From Psychrobacter glacincola (GTDB lineage Bacteria > Pseudomonadota > Gammaproteobacteria > Pseudomonadales > Moraxellaceae), in the NCBI RefSeq assembly GCF_904846075.1, contig NZ_CAJGZH010000001.1, forward strand, positions 1,398,318 to 1,462,317: 64,000 nt of DNA. Reading direction: 5' to 3'. Below are positions 28,634-38,462 of the stretch, piece after piece. The notes below the pieces were generated by a model that was not told the origin of the DNA, did not search any database, and saw only the letters and a list, made by a program, of their open reading frames with translations. The translations under genes and the position numbers were made by a program. Position 1 is the first letter of the stretch. Every line of letters begins with the position of its first letter.

Positions 28634-29286
28634 ATCTCCTCAACCTGAATGAGATCAGGACTATCGTTGTTCTTATTAGCCTTATTAAGTACTGTCAGGC
28701 ACGGCTTAACACGCTGTTGCCAATTGGCTTCATTAATCTCACCAACAATATGCTGACGAATGATGCCATCTCCATCCACAACAAAGGTTTCGGGCGCACC
28801 AGTTATGCCTAAGTCTAGAGCAAACTGACCCAATGAATCCTGAATAGACATAGAAAATGGATCACCGCCTCGGTTTAAGTAACTGAGCGCATTACCAATC
28901 TCATCCTTATAATTCACACCAACGATATCAACGCCGCGCTCTTCTAGTTGCATTAAAAACGGATGCTCAATAACGCAAGTTGGGCACCATGAGCCCCAAA
29001 CATTAAGTAAAAACGGCTTATCCGGCAAATTATCATTGGTGATAGTACGGGTAGTATCTGCTAATAACGGCAGCTCAAAGGTAGGAACCGGACGCTCAAG
29101 AGCGGTATTGGTCACAATGTCTGTTGGTTTACCTAAGCGCATGTACAATATAACTACCAAACCAAAAAAGAGGATAAGCGGAATTAAGAACCATAGCTTC
29201 GTCTGCTTTTTTTTCATTGTCTTTGGGTTACGCTGCTTACTGTTTTGGCTATCTTTTTGCTCAGGAGTATTATTCGACATAGTCAT
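28624..29286 (-). CDS. ccmG: Thiol:disulfide interchange protein CcmG (DsbE)
   Basis: A 220-residue membrane-tethered thioredoxin-fold protein: a lysine-rich N-terminus, one membrane helix (LWFLIPLILFFGLVVILYM), then a thioredoxin domain with the CcmG active site WCPTC in NVWGSWCPTCVIEHP and the GAPETF cis-proline loop. It receives electrons from DsbD (or CcdA) and passes them to CcmH and apocytochrome c in the periplasm. It abuts ccmF directly (stop and start adjacent). A dsbD gene is present at 40848-43019, making a complete electron relay within the island. Confidence 0.92.
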   Translation of the reverse strand: MTMSNNTPEQKDSQNSKQRNPKTMKKKQTKLWFLIPLILFFGLVVILYMRLGKPTDIVTNTALERPVPTFELPLLADTTRTITNDNLPDKPFLLNVWGSWCPTCVIEHPFLMQLEERGVDIVGVNYKDEIGNALSYLNRGGDPFSMSIQDSLGQFALDLGITGAPETFVVDGDGIIRQHIVGEINEANWQQRVKPCLTVLNKANKNNDSPDLIQVEEMCK

Positions 29287-31335
29287 TTATTTCTCCTTTA
29301 GTGTCGACATCGTCGATGCTGAGATTGCCTGTTCAATAGCTACCTCATTGACTCCATCAGTAGCCAGATCACCAGTAACTAGCAATGGAGCTTTAACTTT
29401 TTTGATGCGGTATCGTTTATCAAGCATGCTAATTAATCCACCTAGAGCCATGATAATTGCCCCTAACCAAATCCAGCGAATTAATGGTTTTACATAAATC
29501 CTTAATGCCCATTGGTTACTACCATCGGCAATAGGTTCGCCCAGTGCGACATAAACATCGCGCATAAGACTGGGGTCAATAGCAGCTTCAGTTGTTGGCA
29601 TCGTGCTGATAATATAAGTACGCTTTTCTGGAGTCAGTTTCGCCACTTCACGACCGTCTTTGGATACCACCACTTGCGCTTGCGTTGCATCAAAGTTACT
29701 ACCCTTTATTTCAAAAAATTCAGTTACTTCAAAATCGTAACCTTGAACATTGACTGTATCGCCAATACCCATTGCTACGTCACGCTCAATACTCAGGCTA
29801 CTAGTAAAGGCTATGCCAATGACAGCAACCAATACGCCAATATGAGCAGTCTGTTGACCCCAATAGCTAAGACGCAGCTGACGCAGACCTTTAAAGAAAT
29901 TAGGGGCGTTCTTGGTTTTGTCTCTAAAGTCAACGATCATCCATAGCAGTACCCAAAAGCTCACCGCTAAAGTCACGCCAATATTGAACATAGCAGATGG
30001 ACTGGTAAAGTAGGCGATAATAGCAGCCAATACGATACTACTAGCGGCAATGGCGATACCCACCCCTAGTAACGGACGCTTATCTTGTTTCCAGCGAATA
30101 TTAGAGCCCATACCCATAGCGATTAACAACAGCCATGTCAAAGGCACAAACAGCGCATTGAAGTATGGAGGCCCTACAGATACCTGACCGAGACTAAAGG
30201 CATCAGCGATAATAGGATAAAGTGTACCGAGCAATACCACGAGCGTTGCAATCAAGATAATAGCGTTATTAATGACTAAGAAAGACTCGCGCGAAACCAG
30301 CTGATACTGACTCTCAACCGTCAAACGCCAACCGCGAACGGCAAACATTAATAGACCACTACCGATGATAATGCCAAGAATAGCTAAGATGACCAAACCA
30401 CGCGTCGGATCAGCGGCAAACGAATGCACTGAGGTAAGGACTCCGGAGCGTACCAGGAACGTGCCAAGCAAGCTTAAGGCAAAGGCGAAAATAGCCAGCA
30501 TGATGGTCCATGCTTTAAACACCCCGCGCTTTTCAGTGACTGCTAATGAATGCAGCAATGCTAAGCCGACAAGCCAAGGCATAAACGAGGCGTTCTCTAC
30601 CGGATCCCAAAACCACCAACCGCCCCAGCCAAGCTCGTAGTAGGCCCACCACGAGCCCAGTGCAATACCAATGGTCAAAAATCCCCAAGCCGCCAGCGCC
30701 CATGGACGTGACCAGCGTGTCCAAGCAGCATCTAAACGCCCTTCCCACAATGCCGCCATACAAAATGCAAAAGGCACTACCATACCCACATAGCCCATAT
30801 ATAACATGGGCGGATGAATAATCAGACCGAAATCTTGTAGGACAGGATTTAAATCAGCGCCATCGACCGCTAGATTGGGTAAGGTACGCTCAAACGGTGA
30901 CGAGGTAAATATCAGCATTGTTAGCATCATTAACTGTACACCGGCCAAAATAACTAATACCCGCGCACGCATTGATAACGGCAAGCCGCGACTAAAGTAT
31001 GATACCAGTGCACACCATGTGGCCATGATGGTCATCCATAGCAGCAAAGAGCCCTCGTGTCCGCCCCATGTCGCCGATAACTTATAGTACCAAGGCAACA
31101 GCGTATTGGAATGCTGCGCGACGTAACTGAGGCTAAAATCATTATAATAAAAACCTGCTATCAAAGCGCCAAATGACGTTATCATGGCGGCAAACTGTGC
31201 CCAAGCTAAGCTAGGGGCTAGTCGTTGCCAAGCAACTTGGTTACGAATAACACCAATAGTTGGCAGAATTACCTGCAATAACGCCAATACAAAAGCGGTA
31301 AGCAAGGCAAAATAGCCCAATTCTGTAATCAACAT
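29287..31335 (-). CDS. ccmF: Haem lyase subunit CcmF
   Basis: A 682-residue polytopic protein, full length for CcmF. The tryptophan-rich WWD signature (ELGWGGWWFWDPVENASF) sits near residue 230-250, TWGGHEGSLLLW near residue 90 provides conserved periplasmic residues, and there is a C-terminal periplasmic domain with a final helix. CcmF with CcmH and CcmI ligates haem to apocytochrome c. The ABCDE genes for haem delivery are not in the window. It begins 121 bases after the stop of zntA copy 2 on the same strand, so metal-induced read-through is possible. A 50-codon relic of another ccmF lies at 44379-44528. Confidence 0.94.
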   Translation of the reverse strand: MLITELGYFALLTAFVLALLQVILPTIGVIRNQVAWQRLAPSLAWAQFAAMITSFGALIAGFYYNDFSLSYVAQHSNTLLPWYYKLSATWGGHEGSLLLWMTIMATWCALVSYFSRGLPLSMRARVLVILAGVQLMMLTMLIFTSSPFERTLPNLAVDGADLNPVLQDFGLIIHPPMLYMGYVGMVVPFAFCMAALWEGRLDAAWTRWSRPWALAAWGFLTIGIALGSWWAYYELGWGGWWFWDPVENASFMPWLVGLALLHSLAVTEKRGVFKAWTIMLAIFAFALSLLGTFLVRSGVLTSVHSFAADPTRGLVILAILGIIIGSGLLMFAVRGWRLTVESQYQLVSRESFLVINNAIILIATLVVLLGTLYPIIADAFSLGQVSVGPPYFNALFVPLTWLLLIAMGMGSNIRWKQDKRPLLGVGIAIAASSIVLAAIIAYFTSPSAMFNIGVTLAVSFWVLLWMIVDFRDKTKNAPNFFKGLRQLRLSYWGQQTAHIGVLVAVIGIAFTSSLSIERDVAMGIGDTVNVQGYDFEVTEFFEIKGSNFDATQAQVVVSKDGREVAKLTPEKRTYIISTMPTTEAAIDPSLMRDVYVALGEPIADGSNQWALRIYVKPLIRWIWLGAIIMALGGLISMLDKRYRIKKVKAPLLVTGDLATDGVNEVAIEQAISASTMSTLKEK

Positions 31336-31456
31336 ACGGTCTAACCTTATTTACTCTAATGCGGTTGCAGTTTACTGTAGCGGTGGAATTTTTATTATTA
31401 GAACCCACCCCCGAAATCTGCTGCTATCTCTAGTTTTTAATTGATTTCGAAGGGTT

Positions 31457-33673
31457 TTATTTAACTACTTTAGGCGGAGTTACCAGTGGAGGCGCGCCTT
31501 TAAAGCGCAGTAAACGTAACGCATTGAGAGTAACGAGCACTGTTGCTCCAGCATCAGCTAGAACCGCAATCCATAGTCCAGTAATGCCGAATACGGTCGT
31601 GATCAGAAAGACGCCTTTGAGACCTAAAGCGAAAATGACGTTCTGATGAATGTTGCGCATGGTGGCACGCGAAAGTGCAATCAGATGGGCCATGTCTGTA
31701 ACACGACTTTTTAATAATGCGATATCGGCCGTCTCAATGGCCACATCGGTACCACCACCCATCGCGATGCCAACATCAGCGGTTGCTAGTGCTGGCGCAT
31801 CGTTAATACCATCACCCACCATCGCTATTTTGCGGTTGTTCTTCATCTCGTTAAGCAAGCGCAGTTTGTCCTCAGGCAACAGCTCAGCTTCCCATTCCAC
31901 GTCTAAATTACTGGCAAGTGCTTGAGCGGTTAAGCGGTTGTCGCCTGTTAGCATGACGGAGCGCACACCCATCGCTTTAAGTTGAGCCACACCTTCATGA
32001 GCGTCGTCTCGTAACTCGTCTCTTAGTGCGACCAATCCAAGCACTTCTCGACTTTGCTCATCGAAAAGAACTGAGACGGTCTTGCCCTCATTTTGCAGCG
32101 CCTCGATTTGTGCCTGTTGCTCGGCTGAAATTGATGCCTCATCTGCGGCATAAACAGGCGAACCGATAGCTAGCGCGCGCCCAGCGATAGTTGCGTGTAC
32201 CGCTTTACCCGCAGTAGCAGAAGCTTTAGAAGCCACAGGTATGACAACTTTGGCGGCTTTGGCATGACTGACAATAGCTTCAGCAAGCGGGTGACTAGAA
32301 CCTGTCTCCACACTGGCAAAGAGCGCCAATACCTTATCTTTACCTTGAGAACCCTGATCCTGAGAATCCTGACCTTGAACACTTGAATACTCTTGTGTAA
32401 TGTCAACAACATCGGTCACGCGTGGTTTGCCTTCAGTTAAAGTGCCTGTCTTGTCAAAAGCGACTGTCTTCACTTGGCCGATGGTTTCTAAAGCACTACC
32501 GCCCTTGATCAGCAAGCCGCGGCGCGCACCGACCGCTAGACCAGAGGCGATAGCAGCTGGTGTTGAGAGCACAAGAGCACAAGGACAAGCGATCAATAAT
32601 AAGGCTAGACCTCGATATAACCAAGTTGACCAATCTCCGCCCATGGTTAACGGTGGGACGATGATAATTAGGGCGGCAATAGCCATCACAGCCGGTGTAT
32701 AGTAACGACTGAATTTCTCAATAAAACGGGCAGTGGGTGCTTTGGAAGCTTGCGCTTGCTCTACCAAATCAATAATGCGCGAAATAGTGTTATCGGCGGC
32801 TGTCTTTTCTACGCGCACTTGGAGCACACCATCGATGTTAATTGACCCTGCAAATACATTGTCACCCATCGTCTTGGCAACAGGAACAGACTCTCCCGTC
32901 ACGGGCGAATCATCAAGGCTGGACGCACCTTGAACAATGGAACCATCAGCAGATACCCTATCTCCAGGACGCACCAGCACAAGGTCATTCACTTGTAGTG
33001 AAGTCGCTGGAACGTTACGCTGCCCACCTTGAGCATCAAGTAAAATCGCACTTTTCGGAACCAGCGATGATAAGGCTCTGATGCCAGCGCGAGCGCGATC
33101 AGCAGCGATACTCTCAAACAGTTCACCGATTGAGAACAAAAAGACAACCGCTGCGGCCTCTTCAGCTTCACCAATGATAAGTGCGCCAAGCACGGCGACG
33201 GACATCAGCGTTTCAATTGAAAAGAATGAACCTGTTTTAGCCAGTGCTAAGGCTTTGCGTGCAAATGGAAAAACGCCTACAATCACAGCGATGGCAAACA
33301 CCCATATCCCATAAGCGGGGAACAGTAGTGACAGTGCATAAGCGCTGCCCATCAAAATACCGAGACCAACAACCTGTTTGCCTTTTTGAGTTTGCCACCA
33401 CCGCTTATCCTGCGGAGCCATCTGATTGTCGCTGTCAATATCAATAGCCGATACAGTTTGTTGACCAGTATTGGCAGATATACCGAACCCTAGGCTTTTG
33501 ATGGTTTTTTCAATATCACTAGCCTGAGTCGGCGCATCAGGGGCCAAGCTTAGCTCTAGCGTTTCTGTAGCAAAATTTAGCTCAACATCAGAAACCCCAG
33601 GCATACGTTTCAAAGCTGTTTCAATCTTGCCGATGCAACTGGCACAGTCCATACCTTCAATATGATATTTCAT
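31457..33673 (-). CDS. zntA: Zn2+/Cd2+/Pb2+-exporting P1B-type ATPase, copy 2
   Basis: A 738-residue paralogue of the ATPase at 16092-18245, similar over its whole length. Single HMA domain (GMDCASC, residues 7-13), CPCALVLSTP at 363, Asp407 in DKTGT and the same C-terminal LADAGATVLVTLNALRLL. It differs by a low-complexity Gln/Asp/Ser insertion (VQGQDSQDQGSQGKDK) in the nucleotide-binding domain and by a longer tail. It is divergent from cadR copy 2 with a matching promoter. On the minus strand it heads the zntA-ccmFGHI-lspA run. The export group is inferred from motifs; metals cannot be ranked. Confidence 0.93.
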   Translation of the reverse strand: MKYHIEGMDCASCIGKIETALKRMPGVSDVELNFATETLELSLAPDAPTQASDIEKTIKSLGFGISANTGQQTVSAIDIDSDNQMAPQDKRWWQTQKGKQVVGLGILMGSAYALSLLFPAYGIWVFAIAVIVGVFPFARKALALAKTGSFFSIETLMSVAVLGALIIGEAEEAAAVVFLFSIGELFESIAADRARAGIRALSSLVPKSAILLDAQGGQRNVPATSLQVNDLVLVRPGDRVSADGSIVQGASSLDDSPVTGESVPVAKTMGDNVFAGSINIDGVLQVRVEKTAADNTISRIIDLVEQAQASKAPTARFIEKFSRYYTPAVMAIAALIIIVPPLTMGGDWSTWLYRGLALLLIACPCALVLSTPAAIASGLAVGARRGLLIKGGSALETIGQVKTVAFDKTGTLTEGKPRVTDVVDITQEYSSVQGQDSQDQGSQGKDKVLALFASVETGSSHPLAEAIVSHAKAAKVVIPVASKASATAGKAVHATIAGRALAIGSPVYAADEASISAEQQAQIEALQNEGKTVSVLFDEQSREVLGLVALRDELRDDAHEGVAQLKAMGVRSVMLTGDNRLTAQALASNLDVEWEAELLPEDKLRLLNEMKNNRKIAMVGDGINDAPALATADVGIAMGGGTDVAIETADIALLKSRVTDMAHLIALSRATMRNIHQNVIFALGLKGVFLITTVFGITGLWIAVLADAGATVLVTLNALRLLRFKGAPPLVTPPKVVK

Positions 33674-33698
33674 AATAATTTACCCTTTGAATAATGGT

Positions 33699-33729
33699 AT
33701 TATGAACCCTCTAGTGGCTTTAGAGTCAA
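33699..33729 (-). promoter_or_regulatory. CadR-type MerR-family promoter/operator of zntA copy 2
   Basis: On the minus strand TTGACT (33724-33729) and CATAAT (33699-33704) are 19 bases apart; the spacer is CTAAAGCCACTAGAGGGTT with a CTCTA...TAGAG-like dyad. It has the same geometry as the copy 1 promoter at 18271-18301. Confidence 0.82.
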
Positions 33730-33815
33730 GGTTGTCTATCTACAGTTTTGTAAATTTAATTTCTCTAGCGCCAGTCTTTACAGCCACTTTAATTATTTAA
33801 ATCATAGAGGTTGTT

Positions 33816-34226
33816 ATGACAATCAAAATTGGTGAGCTCGCTAAACGCACAGGTGCCACAGTAGAAACCATTCGCTATTATGAAAAAGAGCGTTTATTAC
33901 CCGAGCCTTTTCGTAGCGAAGGGAATTATCGTTTATATAATGAAGAGCACATTGAGCGTCTACAATTTATCCTACATTGCCGTACGCTCGATATGGCTTT
34001 AGATGATGTGCGAATCTTACTTGAATACTGGGAGTCGCCTGACAAGGACTGCGGCGATGTGAATAACTTGCTAGATGAGCACATTCATGCTGTGGAAATA
34101 CGAATGGAAGAACTGATGCACTTAAAGCATCACTTGACCGTTTTACGCCAGAAATGTGCAAGTAGTGCACCAGCGTCATCATGTGGCATTTTAAACGCGC
34201 TTGTCGATAACTCCTGTCATGAGTAA
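33816..34226 (+). CDS. cadR: MerR-family metal regulator, CadR/PbrR type, copy 2
   Basis: A 136-residue paralogue of the regulator at 18398-18808. The helix-turn-helix is nearly the same (IGELAKRTGATVETIRYYEKERLLPEP). The metal ligands are KDCGDV, an extra cysteine in RQKCASS, then SCGIL and the terminal NSCHE. Divergent from zntA copy 2, which it should activate. The last 29 codons are also found as a diverged relic at 51878-51964 in the inverted duplicate, showing that cadR was once next to the other CHAP gene too. Confidence 0.9.
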   Translation: MTIKIGELAKRTGATVETIRYYEKERLLPEPFRSEGNYRLYNEEHIERLQFILHCRTLDMALDDVRILLEYWESPDKDCGDVNNLLDEHIHAVEIRMEELMHLKHHLTVLRQKCASSAPASSCGILNALVDNSCHE

Positions 34227-34294
34227 TGATATCAGTAGTGTTCATTTCTGACGGATCAAATCATGAAAGGTTAAATACGCCCTGATGTTAAGCA

Positions 34295-34334
34295 CAAAAA
34301 AACCCAGCAATGATATTAAGATCACTACTGGGGT
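34295..34334 (-). terminator. Terminator of CHAP gene A
   Basis: On the minus strand a 12-bp stem (CCCAGTAGTGAT with ATCATTGCTGGG) is followed by seven Ts. The equivalent structure follows copy B at about 51770-51808. Confidence 0.85.
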
Positions 34335-34374
34335 TGGAGGAAATAACAACTATGTTGTGCTGACTTATCAGGTC

Positions 34375-35097
34375 TTATTTATCATTCATAGCAAGGTAGA
34401 TATTTCGATCTGATGCGGATGCGTCATCCACGTATTTTGAATCACGCCATGTGGTATAAGCATAGACACCACTGTATGGGCTGATGCTGTTCTGACGGAA
34501 ATCAGAAATCCAGTTTTCGCCATCAAAGATTTGGATATGGCCATGTGGACGCTTTGATGAGCGATCATAGACAATAACATCACCTACTTGGGTTGGCATA
34601 TCATTACTGATTTTGCTAAAACCTGCTTTATCAAGCGTGCCACGAGTGGCGTACTGATAGGCTGAAGGATTGGGGGTGAACTCATAACCTGCTGATTGTA
34701 GTGCTTTACGTACGTAACGGGCACAGTATCCAGAGCTACCAGATAGAGCCACTCGTGAAGCACGAGCAGCAGCGATAGCGGGGGCTGAATTGCTATCAGG
34801 AACTGTATTGACTTGCTGCTGTTGTTTTTCAGCGTATAAGCGGCTGTTTAATGATGAAAGCCGACTCTCTTTTTGCTTAGCCTGCGCACTTAGGTTGCTA
34901 ATAGCTTGACTGATTTCGTCATTACTAGAAACATAAGCACCACTGCTAGTGCTATAGATGTTTTTTGATGAACCGTAGTTTGATGCCACAGAAGTATTGG
35001 TGATGGTATTATTTGTTTGAGAGATTGTGATAGCAGCACCACTCGTTTGTGCTATGCCCATACCCAGTACTGACAAAATCAATAAAGCCTGTTTCAT
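34375..35097 (-). CDS. Secreted CHAP-domain peptidoglycan hydrolase, copy A
   Basis: The ATG at 35097 starts a signal peptide (MKQALLILSVLGMGIAQTSGA); the frame upstream of it is not used. The 240-residue product has a Ser/Asn/Gln-rich linker with a short coiled-coil-like segment (residues ~60-95) and a C-terminal CHAP domain: catalytic Cys in SSGYCARYVRKAL and His in RPHGHIQIFDGENWISDF. CHAP enzymes are NlpC/P60-like amidases or endopeptidases cutting peptide cross-links in the periplasm. The protein is identical to that of the inverted copy at 51007-51729. A role in cell-wall remodelling is inferred; the link with metal genes is by position only. Confidence 0.85.
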   Translation of the reverse strand: MKQALLILSVLGMGIAQTSGAAITISQTNNTITNTSVASNYGSSKNIYSTSSGAYVSSNDEISQAISNLSAQAKQKESRLSSLNSRLYAEKQQQQVNTVPDSNSAPAIAAARASRVALSGSSGYCARYVRKALQSAGYEFTPNPSAYQYATRGTLDKAGFSKISNDMPTQVGDVIVYDRSSKRPHGHIQIFDGENWISDFRQNSISPYSGVYAYTTWRDSKYVDDASASDRNIYLAMNDK

Positions 35098-35471
35098 AAA
35101 TCTAATACCTACGGTTAATTCAAAATGGTCTGTTATCAACAACAGCGCAGTCAATTAAATTTCAACAACTCAAGTATATATACGTCATAGTGACTGATAC
35201 TTCTGCTGCATATTATTCATATAAAAAATGATTATTGGCGATCACAGCATCATTGAAGTCTTACGAAGCTGTTGCAAATCAAGCTGCTGGCCAAAACACA
35301 AAGCCGACTTTAGCATAGGCTGTTTAGCCTGTCATCACCCTTAAAAACCCCAAAAATACTTTTTTGATGTTGAAAAAATTGCTAATATTCCACATTTTAC
35401 AATGTAAGTTTGTGTAACATATACAGAATATAGCTGACTAAATTGACAACAATTTCTACTGTTTTATAAGT

Positions 35472-35528
35472 AAAAAAACGTCTGAGGGTTAAATCTAAAT
35501 TACAGATTTAACCCTCAGACGTTTTTTT
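35472..35528. repeat. Perfect 25-bp-arm hairpin, copy A
   Basis: Arms 35472-35496 and 35504-35528 are perfectly complementary with a 7-nt loop, starting in seven As and ending in seven Ts. It could act as a bidirectional terminator or be a hairpin mobile element. The counterpart at 49589-49645 has the same shape with compensatory changes. The rest of 35155-35893 is AT-rich with no recognised gene. Confidence 0.85.
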
Positions 35529-35893
35529 ATTGATGAAGTAATTACCCTATATAGGGTCTAACTAATTATTAAGATAATATAATAATTTATAATATTAATA
35601 TAGATGTTAATTCCCTACTGGCTTATGTAATATTACGTAATTGTTTCGATACATCCTGTATATTCTTGTATTAACCCTTAATTATTTATCTATTTTAAGG
35701 GTTAATAACCGATAAATCCGCTTACATTGTCATCAAAAGTTACAAATTCAAAGTTGTTTTTGCTTTTAAAGTCGCAATAGCTAATGATTTTTTTGATGAA
35801 GAATCATTTTATAAGCAATAGAACAGTCTTATACCTGCCTCATTTACTTTTAACGCTAACACTATAATCAAAGTATTCTTAACTGCTAACACA

Positions 35894-36514
35894 CTATAAT
35901 TGCTGCTCTACCGATTCAATATCAGCATAAACTTGGGTCGTCCCGTCTTTATTGAGCTGCATAACCTGATAGGGCATGAATTTATTTTGATACTCCATAC
36001 CTGGGCTACCAACAGGCATGCCAGGTACGGCAAGACCCATAGCTTGTACTGGCGGATTTTCTAAGAACTGCGCCATATACTTAGCAGGTACATGACCTTC
36101 AAAGACGTAATCATCAGTAGTGACTACAGTATGGCAAGAACGCATCTCAGTTGGAACGCTGTAGCGCTCTTTAAATACGGCTAAGTCCGCAACATCTTGC
36201 GCGGTTGCACTTAGACCATTATCTTCTGCATGACTTATCCATTCTTTACAGCAGCCGCAATTGGCATCTTTATAGACCGTAGCTGAGACGTTTTTTAGTA
36301 GGTCTGGTTTACTTACTGACCTTGTCATCATGTGAGCACTTATAGCTGTTGCATTTTCGGTTGTTACTGATGTTGTGTTTGCATCAGATACGCCACTACT
36401 CGGTTGGCTACAAGCAAATAGTGATGAGGCGGCAAGTAACACCAGCGTACCACGCAACCCCTTAGACAGATGACGATTGAATATAAGACTGGATTTTATT
36501 TTTAAGGGGGTCAT
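35894..36514 (-). CDS. DUF411 metal-binding lipoprotein
   Basis: A 206-residue protein with a lipoprotein signal (ASSLFAC lipobox after a hydrophobic stretch). The DUF411 domain starts VSATVYKDANCGCCKEWISH; the CGCC motif and a later MRSCHTVV cysteine plus a Met-rich end (VPGMPVGSPGMEYQNKFMPYQ) suggest soft-metal binding. The family is frequently found in copper-resistance islands, where it is thought to bind copper in the periplasm. It is divergent from lnt. As a lipoprotein it is a natural client of the Lgt, LspA and Lnt enzymes encoded on the same island. Confidence 0.88.
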   Translation of the reverse strand: MTPLKIKSSLIFNRHLSKGLRGTLVLLAASSLFACSQPSSGVSDANTTSVTTENATAISAHMMTRSVSKPDLLKNVSATVYKDANCGCCKEWISHAEDNGLSATAQDVADLAVFKERYSVPTEMRSCHTVVTTDDYVFEGHVPAKYMAQFLENPPVQAMGLAVPGMPVGSPGMEYQNKFMPYQVMQLNKDGTTQVYADIESVEQQL

Positions 36515-36753
36515 AGTGCTCTCTCATGTACTGTAAATATTGTGAGCTATAGAAGGTCAAGTAACACTTCATATCGTTTGGTAATGTAGCATAATAACCC
36601 ATCAAACGGGGTACGTAAATTTATACATTGAGCAGTGCGGACTGGTATCATAAGCAGTTTTTATTTTGAAATGCTGCCTGTAGTATTAACGGGTCTATCT
36701 GAGTTTTGGATTTTGATTAAAAATTCAAGGCTCATAATTTTGGATAATTTGCG

Positions 36754-38322
36754 ATGCACCTGTCTACTATTAGTCTACAAAAGCGTTTGAGTACTCACTT
36801 AAATCAATTACCGCTATGGCTTACGCTAGTAGCAGCATGGCTTGCAGGGGCTATTTTTTTATTTGCATTATCGCCTTATGGGTTCTGGCCGCTAGCAATA
36901 GTGTCACCAGCGATTTTATATGCGCTGTTGGTGCCAAATATGAGTGGTCGTCGCGCTTTTATTATCGGTGAAGCTTACGGTATGGGGCTATGGTGCGTCG
37001 GCGGCTTTTGGCTCTATACTGCTATCCATGATTATAGCGATACACCAACGTGGCTCGCATTGATTATGATTGCATTGATGGGTCTCGGTATGGGACTATT
37101 TCATGGATTGTTAGCACTAGTCTTTAACCGTATGGTAGGCAAACAACCCTTTTCATTTGCTGCTCTTTGGGTGCTACAAGAATGGTTAAAAACTTGGTTA
37201 TTCACAGGCTTTCCGTGGCTGTTTGTTGGTTATGCATTTACTGAAGAGTATTGGTTATCGTCCTTAGCACCCGTTGCTGGTGTTTTTTCCGTCTCTTTTG
37301 TTGCCATACTATTGGCTGCAAGTTTAGTAGAGCTACTGCTTCGGCGCAGTAGTTATGCCATCGTTTCTGTACTGTTATTAGCCATTAGCACATCATTATG
37401 GCTGGTCAATCCGCAATGGACAAAACCTAAGGGCACACCTGATCTGTCAGTGTCATTGATTCAAGGTAATATTTCACAAGATATAAAGTGGCTGACTAAG
37501 TATCAAGTAGAAACGCTAAAGATTTATGCGAAGTTAACACGCACTGAGTGGGGACGTGATGTTGTGGTGTGGCCTGAATCATCTATTCCTATGTTTCAGG
37601 ATGAGGCTGCGGGCTTTATTAGTGAAATGATAGAAATGGCTAATGCGACCAATACGACATGGATAACTGGTATCCCTTATAAGGATAAAGCGGCATTCAA
37701 TGCCAGTACGGATAAGTATCCCCCATTTTACAATAGCGTGATTGCTCGAGGTGTAGAAGCGGAAGGCCTATACAAGAAGCAGCGTCTAGTGCCTTTTGGA
37801 GAGTATATTCCATTTGAAGGCGTGCTCGATATTTTCCCAAGTTTGGCCGGTAGTCAGGATATTAAGAGCTATAGTCGTGGTAGTGATCAGCAGTCACCTC
37901 TAAAGGTGCGTGGACACAATATAGGGACGGCTATCTGTTATGAGGTAGCTTATCCAGATACCACGCGTAAAAATGCTATCGATACTGAATTTTTGTTGAC
38001 CGTCTCTAACGATGCCTGGTTTGGCACTTCAGCAGGACCATTGCAACATTTGCAAATGGTACAAATGCGCGCGCTTGAGAACGGGCGCTGGTTTATTCGA
38101 GCGACCAATACTGGTGTTACCGCTATCATTAACCATAAAGGTCGTATTGTAAAACGCGCACCGCAGTTTGAGCGTACTGTACTACGTGGTGAGATACAGG
38201 CACGGGTTGGTAACACGCCCTTTATGCTTATGGGAAATTATCCTATCTTGATAATAATAACCTTGTTATTACTACTAAGCTATTTTGGCAAAGGTCTAAC
38301 CACACTTAGAAGACGAGGGTAA
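36754..38322 (+). CDS. lnt: Apolipoprotein N-acyltransferase
   Basis: A 522-residue protein, about the length of E. coli Lnt (512). Six or so N-terminal membrane helices are followed by a periplasmic nitrilase-fold domain with the catalytic triad visible: Glu275 (VVWPESSIP), Lys342 (YKKQRLVPFGEY) and Cys395 (GTAICYEVAYPD). It transfers an acyl chain to the N-terminal cysteine of apolipoproteins, using a thioester on Cys395. It is divergent from the DUF411 lipoprotein gene. It is followed directly by an IS3 element. Confidence 0.94.
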   Translation: MHLSTISLQKRLSTHLNQLPLWLTLVAAWLAGAIFLFALSPYGFWPLAIVSPAILYALLVPNMSGRRAFIIGEAYGMGLWCVGGFWLYTAIHDYSDTPTWLALIMIALMGLGMGLFHGLLALVFNRMVGKQPFSFAALWVLQEWLKTWLFTGFPWLFVGYAFTEEYWLSSLAPVAGVFSVSFVAILLAASLVELLLRRSSYAIVSVLLLAISTSLWLVNPQWTKPKGTPDLSVSLIQGNISQDIKWLTKYQVETLKIYAKLTRTEWGRDVVVWPESSIPMFQDEAAGFISEMIEMANATNTTWITGIPYKDKAAFNASTDKYPPFYNSVIARGVEAEGLYKKQRLVPFGEYIPFEGVLDIFPSLAGSQDIKSYSRGSDQQSPLKVRGHNIGTAICYEVAYPDTTRKNAIDTEFLLTVSNDAWFGTSAGPLQHLQMVQMRALENGRWFIRATNTGVTAIINHKGRIVKRAPQFERTVLRGEIQARVGNTPFMLMGNYPILIIITLLLLLSYFGKGLTTLRRRG

Positions 38323-38462
38323 TAGTAAACTTAATCATAATAATTTAATCAGTGTAAGTTTTTTATTTTTTCTAGGTAACGTTCTCACGCACGTAAATAT
38401 AAAAGTTTTAAACTATTGACCCCTGCCGTCAAATCCGTATACATAAACTTGGGAGATTTTAA

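Larger units (their letters stand above)
34140..35675 (-). repeat. Inverted duplication, copy A (about 1.54 kb)
   Basis: Matches 49441-51964 in opposite orientation once the 986 bases of IS plus target duplication in copy B are removed (1536 versus 1538 bases). It includes the 3' end of cadR, a terminator, the CHAP gene and a long perfect hairpin. Coding sequence of the CHAP gene is identical as far as I compared; flanks differ noticeably. Confidence 0.85.
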
